DNA of 16,766 nt from an uncultured Collinsella sp. (GCA_902470895.1 CABRID010000041.1:1-16766), one strand, 5' to 3'; positions 7,095 through 16,417 are shown, numbered from the stretch's first letter. Program-made: numbers and translations. Notes: a model not told the origin generated them from the sequence alone.

Positions 7095-7196
7095 CGCACC
7101 CCATGGGGCCCATTGCTGCATGGCAGAAAATAGGTCCTCAGCATCCCCCAGATGCATTCCCGAGAACATCACGTTTGAATTAGCGATGGACACGGC

Positions 7197-7233
7197 AAAC
7201 AAAAGGGCCCGAGCGTTGTTTGCTCGGGCCCTT
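7197..7233 (-). terminator. Intrinsic terminator of the DEAD-box helicase gene
   Basis: A perfect 12-bp stem AAGGGCCCGAGC (7203-7214) / GCTCGGGCCCTT (7222-7233) with a 7-nt loop. In minus-strand RNA it is followed by a U-rich tail (UUUUGUUU including the stem base). It begins 32 nt after the helicase stop codon. Confidence 0.92.
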
Positions 7234-7265
7234 AGCTTGTCTCACGCTAGCGCGCGATGCGCATC

Positions 7266-9515
<2,250 letters not shown>

Positions 9516-9784
9516 ATGTTGTTGTTCCTTATCTGCACGCGCAATGGGCACGGCATGCGGCCGCGCGGGCGTGCTTGGTAGTGCGCTAATACATACAAAA
9601 ACGGGTGCGCACAGAGAGGACGTTGCTCAGCACGCTGGCGATCGCTTTGGCAGCCCTATCACGCGCCGTCCAGACGCAGCAGCTCTAAGCGATGGAGCAG
9701 ATTCGCCGCGGGTTAGTATACCCGCACTCCGTATGCCCCCACGTAAACCACAGATGACGAGGCGGACGAGGTGGGCCCGGCTGA
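9516..9784. other. Probable long 5' leader and promoter region of the helicase gene
   Basis: No gene is seen here. On the minus strand a TATACT (9720-9715) lies inside the perfect palindrome GCGGGT-TAGTAT-ACCCGC (9708-9725). If it is a -10 element, the helicase mRNA has a leader of nearly 200 nt. The -35 region is poor. GTGCGC...GCGCAC arms and other GC-rich stems occur in the leader. Long structured leaders are known for cold-shock helicase mRNAs, so regulation at the RNA level is plausible but not shown. Confidence 0.35.
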
Positions 9785-9845
9785 TTGTCTCGGTCTGTAA
9801 CATCTACAGGGCAAATCTTCCTCTACGTGTTACAGATCGAGACAA
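9785..9845. repeat. Palindromic repeat family, copy 1
   Basis: The arms TTGTCTCGGTCTGTAACA (9785-9802) and 9828-9845 are 18-bp inverted copies with one G/T difference, which is a G.U pair in plus-strand RNA. The 25-nt centre can extend the stem (TACAGG/CCTCTA). Related copies are at 9868-9924 and 13361-13425, all intergenic. This is a dispersed REP-like element or a family of structured RNAs. Confidence 0.85.
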
Positions 9846-9867
9846 ACGGTCGACACGGTTCACAAAC

Positions 9868-9924
9868 GTCTCAATCTGTAACAGTTACCGAGTAAAATCG
9901 GTCCTAATTGTTATAGATCAAGAC
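9868..9924. repeat. Palindromic repeat family, copy 2
   Basis: GTCTCAATCTGTAACA (9868-9883) pairs with TGTTATAGATCAAGAC (9909-9924) with three differences. The centre contains its own ACCGA/TCGGT stem. It is the most diverged copy, 22 bp after copy 1 in the same spacer, which suggests tandem insertion or local duplication followed by drift. Confidence 0.8.
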
Positions 9925-9990
9925 AGAGGGGGATTTCCGTCCAGTCCAAACCAAATCTCTCAGTCTTCCTGCAATTTTGAACATGTGGCC

Positions 9991-9996
9991 TATAAT
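9991..9996 (+). promoter_or_regulatory. Candidate -10 element for the FHA-protein gene
   Basis: A perfect TATAAT at 9991-9996, about 105 nt upstream of the GTG start, in the only AT-rich part of this spacer. No good -35 hexamer is found at 16-18 nt upstream. A second AT-rich candidate, TATATT, lies at 10015-10020. Confidence 0.4.
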
Positions 9997-10103
9997 GTTG
10001 CTTTGGTTACGCTATATATTGCGCAGCCATTTAATACGTCGCCCACCGGGGGCCATTAATTCCTATCGCCATATTGGCTAGGAAGCAATCAAAGGAGGTA
10101 TCC

Positions 10104-11066
10104 GTGGCAGCAGAGACGCCTTGCTCGGTCCTCTATAACGATATTCGCTCGTTCGGCGGTCTTAAACATCTCGAGATCGCCCGAATGCTCATCAATGGAA
10201 ACTCTTATCTCGGCAGTACCCTGCTCGAGAAATGCTCTTCCAACCGCTCGTATCTCACCCGTTACATCGTCCATCGCAAGCCTGACCAGTGCGCGCCCTC
10301 CATCTACAGCGACTTTACCGTCACCACGCTCAACCTTTCCTCGGCAATCTGCAGCAAGCTCGGCGGCGGCGAGTCCGCCTATCGGGCAATCGCCGAGCAC
10401 TATCGCGGTCCGGCCGCCAACGAAATGATGTCGGCTCTCGCCAGCTACAAGCTGGACAGCCGCCTATATGCAAATGCCCTCAATCGCTTCGACAACTTTG
10501 ACGGCAATGCCGTGCGCGAGAAAAGCACGCTTTACCTTATGCTCTTTGTGGCAACGGGGGCGCTCGCCGATCCCGTTCAGGGCGTGGCCACCGTCGAGCG
10601 CTTTTGCGGCAGCAAGACGGGCGAGCACTTTGGCACCACCGAAACTACCGTCGGACGTGGCTTTATGAGCAGCCTGGAGCAGCCGCGCACCGTCGCCCCC
10701 AACCTCGGTCTGCTCAGAACCCATGCCGACAACTGCGCCGGCATGCAAATCCATCCCCTCACACGCGATCCGCGCGGCACCGTGATTGGTTCTTTGCCCA
10801 AAACCTCGCCCAGCATCACCGATGTGGGCGCCGACGCATCGCGCGAGCATCTTCGCATTTGGCTTGAGGGTGAGCACTGGTACGCCCAGGGCCTTGGGTC
10901 GACCAACGGCACAGTGCTCGAATCGGGCGCGGGTGACGGCGATATTGTGATTGAGCCGCCGCGCGACCAACGCGAGCCTGGCAAGATCTATCCCCCAGTG
11001 GAAATCGAAAACAGCGACAGGCTCCATCTGGGTCTCTACACGACATTCCTTGTCATTGTGGACTAG
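10104..11066 (+). CDS. FHA-domain protein with uncharacterised N-terminal region
   Basis: A 320-aa soluble protein. The C-terminal third (about 222-320) is a forkhead-associated domain, which binds phosphothreonine peptides: SREHLRI with Ser246, Arg247 and His249, and LGSTNGT with Asn268-Gly269-Thr270, ending in the strands DRLHLGLYTTFLVIVD. The conserved Arg of the first loop (usually GR) is Ser230 here, which could weaken or change binding. The first 200 residues resemble no family I recognise and show no signal peptide or membrane segment. A Thr-rich TTETTV (178-183) before the FHA domain recalls the kinase-phosphorylated ETT motif of GarA/OdhI. The GTG at 10104 has an ideal AAAGGAGG five bases upstream; an in-frame ATG at 10074 has none. 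The kinase gene follows 171 bp downstream, which suggests a kinase-reader pair. Confidence 0.88.
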   Translation: MAAETPCSVLYNDIRSFGGLKHLEIARMLINGNSYLGSTLLEKCSSNRSYLTRYIVHRKPDQCAPSIYSDFTVTTLNLSSAICSKLGGGESAYRAIAEHYRGPAANEMMSALASYKLDSRLYANALNRFDNFDGNAVREKSTLYLMLFVATGALADPVQGVATVERFCGSKTGEHFGTTETTVGRGFMSSLEQPRTVAPNLGLLRTHADNCAGMQIHPLTRDPRGTVIGSLPKTSPSITDVGADASREHLRIWLEGEHWYAQGLGSTNGTVLESGAGDGDIVIEPPRDQREPGKIYPPVEIENSDRLHLGLYTTFLVIVD

Positions 11067-11068
11067 CG

Positions 11069-11112
11069 CGGACGGCGATCGGAAGACGGTCGCCGTCCGT
11101 CTTTCGTCTTCT
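11069..11112 (+). terminator. Probable intrinsic terminator after the FHA gene
   Basis: A perfect 10-bp stem CGGACGGCGA (11069-11078) / TCGCCGTCCG (11090-11099), 3 nt after the stop codon, followed by the T-rich TCTTTCGTCTTCT. The U tract is interrupted, so partial read-through into the kinase gene is possible. Confidence 0.7.
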
Positions 11113-11144
11113 ACCTTCTGCGTCGTAAACGACAATGCTCAGCG

Positions 11145-11205
11145 GTATACGTGGGCAGTGCGGCTATCATGGTACTTTACCGATATCCGCACTGCTCGCG
11201 TATAC
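11145..11205 (+). repeat. Long hairpin upstream of the kinase gene
   Basis: GTATACGTGGGCAGTGCGG (11145-11163) and 11187-11205 are 19-nt inverted arms with two differences, both G.U pairs in plus-strand RNA. The 23-nt centre also folds: TATC/GATA and GGTA-CTT-TACC. About 27 base pairs form one hairpin that ends about 33 nt before the kinase start codon. It may be a regulatory leader structure, an operator around the promoter, or a mobile palindrome. Confidence 0.75.
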
Positions 11206-11237
11206 GTGCGGCAACCCATGCCAGACAAAGGAACGCC

Positions 11238-13322
11238 ATGGATACTACCGATAGCGCCTATGGCGACAAATTCATCCGTCTCGATACGTTCGATACCGCC
11301 GTGGCGGTCGACCCCAGCGCCGAGGACGACGCCAAACGTCGGTTTATGACGCTTATTCTCCAGACGGTCCACCGCAACAACGGCAACATCGGGCACGTGC
11401 TGCGCGCGACCAACACGAGCGGCGAGGTCTTTGCCGTCAAGCTACTCAAGGACAACGCTATCCTTTCCGGCCAAGCCCCCGACCGCTCCGCCGAGCAATC
11501 GGCCGCGCACCTGGCCAACACCGCCGCGCTGTTCGAGGAGTACCGTCATCTGTGTACCGTCTCGTACCTGCGCGGATTTCCGCGCGTCTATGGCTACGGC
11601 TCGTGTGAGGATGACCCGCTCATCCTCATGGAGTGGGTCGAGGGCACCTCGCTCAAGCAGGCGCTGCCCCTGCTTCCGCACGACGCCTCGGGCGGGCTGA
11701 CCACCCAGATGGTCGCCGCCGTCGGAAACGCCGTGCTTCGTGCGCTCTTGATGACCCAAGGCCTCGTGAATCCGGTCATCCATCGCGATCTGTCGCCCGC
11801 CAATATCATGTTCCGCACCACCAGCCGAACGCTCGAGCAGCAGATTGCTGATTGCTCCTTTGACCCCTGCCTCATCGACATGGGCTCCGCGACCATGGCT
11901 CTCGGCGACGACACGATCACCCGGCGCGCCGACATCTGGCGCTTTGCCACGCCCGCATACGCCGCGCCCGAGATGCTCACGCAGGATATCGAAGGCATCG
12001 CGGCCCTTCGCCGTTCGCCGGCAATCGACGTCTATGCGCTTTCGAGCATTTTGTACCAGCTCTACAGCGGTCGCAAACCGTTTGACTTTGAGTCGACGGA
12101 CGCCGCTGCAACCGGCTCGTTCTATCTCGTAAAGACCAAGACCAAGCCGGCACCGCTCGAGCCGCGCTGCGAGGGCGATGAGGCGCTCGTCCAAATCATC
12201 ATGAAGGGTCTCTCAGTCGAGCAGTGCGATCGCCCTACCGAGCAGCAGATGCTCGAGGTGCTCTCGACATACCTCACTGATGCCGAATCCGAGGGCCGCG
12301 AAGGCACAGGAGACGAGGCCGCGATTGATATCGATTCTGGCACGCACCTTAAGGTCGACGTCGCCGGCGAGCGCGCACGAGAGATCCTGAATCAGGCCCG
12401 CCACGATGCCATGACCCGCCGCCGCTTTATTATCGGCGGCGCTATCGCAGCCGTTGCGGGGCTCAGCGTTATCGGGGCGGCAACCCATGGCTTTGGCATC
12501 CCCGACTACCTTGACGGCATCCGCGGTACGCTTGACGACTACACCTGGGATCAGCTGCAGGAGATTTCGCTCAAGATTAAGGCCGCCGAGACCCGTAGCG
12601 AGACACGCGAGATTGCCAAGCGTTACCACCTGCTCGACGCTGATGGGCATATCCCCTATCCGTGCACCAAGCGTGTCACGCTCACCAACGGGCTGGAGGT
12701 CGGCGCGCAGCTTGTGGGCATCCGTCACGATGAGCTTCTGGACGGTACGGGCAAGGCCGGGCTGACGTTTATGTTCGACGCGGGTATTGCCGAGCGCAAC
12801 GCTGCGGCTGAACCGCCGAGCTCCGGCTGGGCAGATTGCGAGCTGCGAGAATGGCTCGACGGCGACGGCCTTAAGCTGCTGCCCAATGAGCTACGCGCAC
12901 TCATCAAATCTGTCAAAAAGGTCCCGAATAACGCTGGCGCCGCCAACAGTGCATCGTGTCTGAGCGAGTTGCCCGCAACCCTTTGGCTGCCCGCCATGGT
13001 CGAGCTGTGCGGTACGCAACCGCCCGATTCGTTTGCCGAGAGCTATCACTACCTGGCAGACATCTACAACGGCGAGGGCAAGGAGTATCAGCTCTTCCGC
13101 GAGCTCAAGGTGAGTCCGTATACCACAAACGAGATGTTGGTTCGCCAGTGGAAGGGCAAGGACACCTGTTGGTGGGAACGAACGGCGAGTCCTGACACAT
13201 CGGAGAGTGGAGGCACACTCTATTTGAATCGCGTGGGCCACGACGGCGACGCCTTTACGTACGCAACGCCTGCGGACAAGCCAAATAAACGAACCTGTGT
13301 GATCCCCGGATTCTGTATCTAG
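11238..13322 (+). CDS. Membrane Ser/Thr protein kinase with C-terminal DUF6273 domain
   Basis: A 694-aa Hanks-type kinase predicted to phosphorylate Ser/Thr in the cytoplasm, with a sensor or effector domain across the membrane. The kinase domain spans about 40-345: Lys68 in VFAVKLLKD, catalytic HRDLSPANIMF (His182, Asp184, Asn189), metal-binding DMG (214-216, in place of DFG), APE (243-245) and DVYALSS (264-270). The glycine loop is degenerate (GNIGHVLRA). An acidic linker (348-370) leads to TRRRF (393-397) and one membrane segment (about 399-416). Residues 478-694 match DUF6273: GWADCELREWL (530-540), the LLPNELRALIKSV region, and the terminal PGFCI. The ATG at 11238 has AAAGGA 5 nt upstream. 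TRRRFIIGG looks like an internal twin-arginine motif. The adjacent FHA protein is a likely reader of its phosphorylation. Confidence 0.92.
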   Translation: MDTTDSAYGDKFIRLDTFDTAVAVDPSAEDDAKRRFMTLILQTVHRNNGNIGHVLRATNTSGEVFAVKLLKDNAILSGQAPDRSAEQSAAHLANTAALFEEYRHLCTVSYLRGFPRVYGYGSCEDDPLILMEWVEGTSLKQALPLLPHDASGGLTTQMVAAVGNAVLRALLMTQGLVNPVIHRDLSPANIMFRTTSRTLEQQIADCSFDPCLIDMGSATMALGDDTITRRADIWRFATPAYAAPEMLTQDIEGIAALRRSPAIDVYALSSILYQLYSGRKPFDFESTDAAATGSFYLVKTKTKPAPLEPRCEGDEALVQIIMKGLSVEQCDRPTEQQMLEVLSTYLTDAESEGREGTGDEAAIDIDSGTHLKVDVAGERAREILNQARHDAMTRRRFIIGGAIAAVAGLSVIGAATHGFGIPDYLDGIRGTLDDYTWDQLQEISLKIKAAETRSETREIAKRYHLLDADGHIPYPCTKRVTLTNGLEVGAQLVGIRHDELLDGTGKAGLTFMFDAGIAERNAAAEPPSSGWADCELREWLDGDGLKLLPNELRALIKSVKKVPNNAGAANSASCLSELPATLWLPAMVELCGTQPPDSFAESYHYLADIYNGEGKEYQLFRELKVSPYTTNEMLVRQWKGKDTCWWERTASPDTSESGGTLYLNRVGHDGDAFTYATPADKPNKRTCVIPGFCI

Positions 13323-13360
13323 GCGGCGGGCGTCTTGCCATGACGGGACCCCTCCCCGGC

Positions 13361-13425
13361 AATTGTCTCGATCTGTAACTGTTAGAGGTCATTTTCCCTG
13401 CTAGTTGTTACAGATTGAGATGATT
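13361..13425. repeat. Palindromic repeat family, copy 3
   Basis: AATTGTCTCGATCTGTAAC (13361-13379) and 13407-13425 are 19-nt inverted arms. The three differences are all G.U pairs in plus-strand RNA. The arms share TGTCTC, ATCTGTAAC and length with copies 1 and 2 at 9785 and 9868. A partial copy (CTCATCTGTAAC, 13458-13469) follows. It sits between the kinase stop and the copper promoter and might also reduce read-through. Confidence 0.85.
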
Positions 13426-13469
13426 GGCTGGGACGGTCCATCGGCCAACCAACCACCCTCATCTGTAAC

Positions 13470-13486
13470 GAAATGTCATACATTTC
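13470..13486. promoter_or_regulatory. 7-3-7 palindrome upstream of the copA promoter
   Basis: GAAATGT-CAT-ACATTTC is a perfect palindrome just upstream of the putative -35 of the copper operon. Its size and place fit a transcription factor site, but I cannot name the factor. Confidence 0.3.
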
Positions 13487-13495
13487 TTTCTGTAC

Positions 13496-13528
13496 TGGAC
13501 ACCCCCAGGGGGTATGGGTGTATAGTAT
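13496..13528 (+). promoter_or_regulatory. copA promoter with CsoR-type operator
   Basis: TGGACA (13496-13501) and TATAGT (13521-13526) are 19 nt apart. Between them lies ACCCCCAGGGGGT (13501-13513), a perfect palindrome around a central A, followed by ATGGGTGTAT. G/C-tract palindromes with TAT flanks are typical CsoR operators, and the csoR gene is third in this cluster, so repression relieved by Cu(I) is the simplest model. The 19-nt spacer is also seen in MerR/CueR promoters, but no such gene is present. Confidence 0.75.
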
Positions 13529-13573
13529 CGGCAGGTTAACAATTCCAACACCGAACTACAGAAAGGAGAAGCC

Positions 13574-15913
13574 ATGGCTCAAGATAAGTTCGACGTGGGC
13601 GGCATGACATGCGCCGCCTGCCAGGCGCACGTGGACCGTGCCGTGAGCAAGCTCGACGGCGTCCAAAGCGTCGCGGTCAATCTGCTCGCCGGCTCTATGC
13701 TGGTGGACTACGACCCTGCGCAGGTCTCCCCCGACGACATCTGCACCGCTGTCGACCGCGCGGGCTACTCGGCCTCGCCCATCAGCACGGGCACCGACGC
13801 TGTCCAAAGCGGAAGTGCGCAAGCCAGGTCCGGCGCCGCCCATATGGAGTCGCCCACCAAAAAGCTGGAGGCCGCCGCCTCTGCCATGCGCACCCGCCTC
13901 ATCGTCTCGATCGTATTCCTCATCCCACTGTTCTACATAGGCATGGGGCACATGCTCGGCTGGCCGCTGCCCGGCATCTTCACCGACCACACCCACAGCA
14001 TGACGCTCGCGCTCACCGAGCTCGTCCTGCTCATTCCCATCGTCTACGTCAACGACGCGTACTTTATCAACGGGTTTAAATCACTCGCGCACGGCGCGCC
14101 TACCATGGACGCCCTTATTGCCGTGGGCGCCACCGCCTCCATCGCCTGGTCGCTCTACGCCATGTTTATCATGGCCGACCAGCTAGCCGCGGGTCAGGTC
14201 CACGAGGCCATGATGACGGGCATGGACAATCTGTATTTTGAGAGCGCCGGCACCATCCTGTCGCTCGTCACCGTAGGCAAATACCTCGAGACGCGCAGCA
14301 AGTCCAAGACCGGCGGCGCTATCGAGGCGCTCATCGACTTAGCACCCAAGACCGCGACCGTCGTGGCAGAGGACGGCAGCGAGGCCACCGTCGACGTCGA
14401 TGCCATTCTGCCCGGCCAGGTCCTGCGTGTGCGCCCCGGAGAGTCCATCCCTGTCGATGGCGTGGTGCTCGAGGGCAGCTCGGCCGTGGACGAGAGCGCG
14501 CTCACCGGCGAGTCCATCCCCGTGGAAAAGACCGCCGGCGACACCGTCAACGCCGCCACCGTCAACCGCACCGGCTCGTTTACCTTCCGTGCCACACGCG
14601 TGGGCGCCGACACGTCGCTCGCCAAGATTATCCAGCTCGTCGAGGACGCCAACGCCACCAAGGCGCCTATCGCCCGCATGGCCGACAAAGTCGCCGGCGT
14701 GTTCGTGCCCGTGGTGTTCGTGATCTCGGCTGTGACCTTTGCGGCGTGGATGGCACTGACCGGCAGCATAAACGAGGCGCTCACCTCCGCCGTGGCCGTG
14801 CTGGTGATCAGCTGTCCGTGCGCATTGGGTCTGGCCACGCCCGTCGCCATTATGGTCGGCACCGGCAAGGGCGCCGAGATGGGCATTCTGTTCAAGAGCG
14901 CCGAGGCGCTGGAGAATCTGCGCAGCGTGGGCACCGTGGTGCTCGATAAGACGGGAACGGTCACTCGCGGCAAGCCTGCCGTGACCGATATCGTGGTAGC
15001 CACGCGTGCCGACGGATCGCCCGCCATGAGCGAAAAGGCGCTGCTCAAGCTGGCCGCTGCGCTGGAGCGCTCAAGCGAGCACCCGCTGGCCGAGGCGATT
15101 ATGGCCGAGTGCGAGGCGCGCGGAATCGTCGCACGCATGGTCGAGGACTTTGCCGCCGTGCCCGGGCGAGGCGTTACGGCACGCGAGGGGCAGAATGTCA
15201 TCGCCGCCGGCAACGTGCGTCTGATGGACGAGCTGGGCGTGAAGGTTCCCGCCGGCCTTGCCGAACAGTTCGCGGCCGAGGGCAAGACGCCACTGTTCTT
15301 TGCCAAGAACAGCGAGCTTGTCGGCACCATCGCCGTGGCGGACGAGGTCAAGGAGACGAGCGCCGAGGCCATCGCCGCACTGCGCTCGCTTGGCGTCGAC
15401 GTGCGCATGCTCACCGGCGACAACCGCGTGACGGCCGAGGCCATCGCCCGCCGCGTGGGGCTGAGCAGCGAACAGGTCATCGCCGACGTCCTCCCTGCCG
15501 ACAAGGAGCGCCACGTCCGCGAGCTGCAGGATGTGGGCGGCAAGGTCGCCATGGTGGGCGACGGCATCAACGACTCCCCCGCCCTGGCGCGCGCCGACGT
15601 GGGCCTTGCCATCGGTACCGGCGCCGACATCGCCAAAGAAGGGGCAGATGTGGTTCTCATGCGCAGCGACCTCATGGACGTCGCCCGTGCCATCGAGCTG
15701 TCGCGCGCCACAATTCGCAACATCAAGCAGGACCTGTTCTGGGCGCTGTTCTACAACGGCATCGGCATTCCGCTGGCGGCGGGCGTGTTCTTCCCCCTCA
15801 CCGGTTGGCAGCTCTCGCCGATGTTTGGCGCCGCGGCCATGAGCCTGTCGAGTGTCTGCGTCGTAAGCAATGCGCTGCGCTTAAAATCCTTTAAGCCAAA
15901 AGTGGCAAAATAG
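13574..15913 (+). CDS. copA: Cu(I)-exporting P1B-type ATPase
   Basis: A 779-aa inner-membrane copper pump that uses ATP to export Cu(I). It has one N-terminal metal-binding domain with GMTCAAC (Cys13, Cys16), a His-containing linker (about 75-105), then eight expected membrane segments. Key motifs are intact: TGES (311-314, actuator), CPC (414-416, transport site in membrane helix 6), DKTGT with phosphorylated Asp458, SSEHPLAEAI (nucleotide-binding HP motif), and GDGINDSPALA (from 662). The final helices carry FYNGIGIPLAAG and MSLSSVCVVSNALRL, with the Asn/Tyr and Met/Ser signatures of the Cu(I)-specific P1B-1 class. Length is normal for a one-HMA CopA. The ATG at 13574 has AAAGGAG 5-6 nt upstream. 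It is the first gene of the copper cluster, behind a CsoR-type operator. Confidence 0.97.
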   Translation: MAQDKFDVGGMTCAACQAHVDRAVSKLDGVQSVAVNLLAGSMLVDYDPAQVSPDDICTAVDRAGYSASPISTGTDAVQSGSAQARSGAAHMESPTKKLEAAASAMRTRLIVSIVFLIPLFYIGMGHMLGWPLPGIFTDHTHSMTLALTELVLLIPIVYVNDAYFINGFKSLAHGAPTMDALIAVGATASIAWSLYAMFIMADQLAAGQVHEAMMTGMDNLYFESAGTILSLVTVGKYLETRSKSKTGGAIEALIDLAPKTATVVAEDGSEATVDVDAILPGQVLRVRPGESIPVDGVVLEGSSAVDESALTGESIPVEKTAGDTVNAATVNRTGSFTFRATRVGADTSLAKIIQLVEDANATKAPIARMADKVAGVFVPVVFVISAVTFAAWMALTGSINEALTSAVAVLVISCPCALGLATPVAIMVGTGKGAEMGILFKSAEALENLRSVGTVVLDKTGTVTRGKPAVTDIVVATRADGSPAMSEKALLKLAAALERSSEHPLAEAIMAECEARGIVARMVEDFAAVPGRGVTAREGQNVIAAGNVRLMDELGVKVPAGLAEQFAAEGKTPLFFAKNSELVGTIAVADEVKETSAEAIAALRSLGVDVRMLTGDNRVTAEAIARRVGLSSEQVIADVLPADKERHVRELQDVGGKVAMVGDGINDSPALARADVGLAIGTGADIAKEGADVVLMRSDLMDVARAIELSRATIRNIKQDLFWALFYNGIGIPLAAGVFFPLTGWQLSPMFGAAAMSLSSVCVVSNALRLKSFKPKVAK

Positions 15914-16060
15914 GCTCACCATTAAGTCCATCTAGAACGGGTTTTCCAGACGCCCGAGATTGACCCGAAAGAGGAGCGACGCGCACTTTGGTACGCGAGC
16001 GACGGCTTGAAGGTCAAGGTCGGGTGCCTGGGAAAGCCGACACAACAGGGAGGAATACCC

Positions 16061-16282
16061 ATGCGTTACACAATCAAGACTTCCGGCCTCATGTGCGGCC
16101 ATTGCGACGCCACCGTCGAGACGGCGTTGCTCAACGTGGCCGGCGTGACCGACGCCGACGCCGATCACGAGACCCAGACCGTCCAGGTGGAGTGCGCCGA
16201 CACCGTGACCGTCGAGCAGCTCACCGCCGCTGTCGAGGGCGCCGGCGAGAAGTTCCACGCCCTTTCGGTGACCGCCGCATAG
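16061..16282 (+). CDS. copZ: Copper chaperone, CopZ-like HMA protein
   Basis: A 73-aa cytoplasmic metallochaperone made of one HMA domain (beta-alpha-beta-beta-alpha-beta). The metal site is GLMCGHCDATVE (Cys11 and Cys14); the Met precedes the first Cys directly, whereas the usual motif is MxCxxC. It would pass Cu(I) to CopA and possibly to CsoR. The ATG at 16061 follows GGGAGGA by 6 nt; a longer frame from 16007 lacks a site and would add residues outside the fold. It lies 147 bp after copA, and that spacer shows no clear terminator or promoter, so co-transcription is likely. Confidence 0.9.
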   Translation: MRYTIKTSGLMCGHCDATVETALLNVAGVTDADADHETQTVQVECADTVTVEQLTAAVEGAGEKFHALSVTAA

Positions 16283-16308
16283 CAGTCGCTGCCTACTGAA
16301 TCCTCAGA

Positions 16309-16375
16309 AGTTGCGGTGAAATACGGACTGTTGTGCCGCCCTAGGCCTTTAAACGGTCCGTATTTCACCGCAACT
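16309..16375. repeat. 67-bp palindrome between copZ and csoR
   Basis: AGTTGCGGTGAAATACGGAC (16309-16328) and 16356-16375 are perfect 20-bp inverted copies around a 27-nt centre containing CCTAGG. No T run follows, so it is not a standard terminator. The 11-mer GCGGTGAAATA inside the arms also occurs in an imperfect hairpin upstream of the hydrogenase operon (5671-5681), which hints at a second dispersed palindrome family. It could lower csoR expression relative to copA and copZ. Confidence 0.85.
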
Positions 16376-16417
16376 GACGGGGACATCCGGAAGATCGACC
16401 AGAAACGAGGACCCGAC

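Larger units (their letters stand above)
6649..7265. other. Gene-poor spacer between EFR1 and DEAD-box genes
   Basis: I see no convincing protein-coding gene in these 617 bases on either strand. Short open frames here lack ribosome binding sites and recognisable motifs. The spacer holds a candidate promoter for the EFR1 gene, a cluster of TTGTA/TACAA half-sites (6784-6809), a unit bounded by inverted repeats (6858-7094), and the helicase terminator (7197-7233). Confidence 0.6.

Noticed and set aside
9785..9924. CRISPR-like short repeats
   Set aside because: There are only two palindromic units, with no regular spacers, no further repeats and no cas genes.
13323..13360. Terminator after the kinase gene
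   Set aside because: The sequence is GC-rich but shows no clear stem followed by a T run; the palindromic repeat at 13361 is the only candidate and also lacks a T run.
14194..15726. A 510-codon minus-strand open frame
   Set aside because: It lies wholly antisense to copA, whose motifs are all intact, and is Ser/Thr/Ala-rich without domains.
16020..16060. Possible cobalamin-riboswitch-like fragment (GGTGCCTGGGAAAGCCGAC) before copZ
   Set aside because: Only a few bases resemble the conserved core; the rest of the riboswitch is missing and a copper chaperone is not an expected target.
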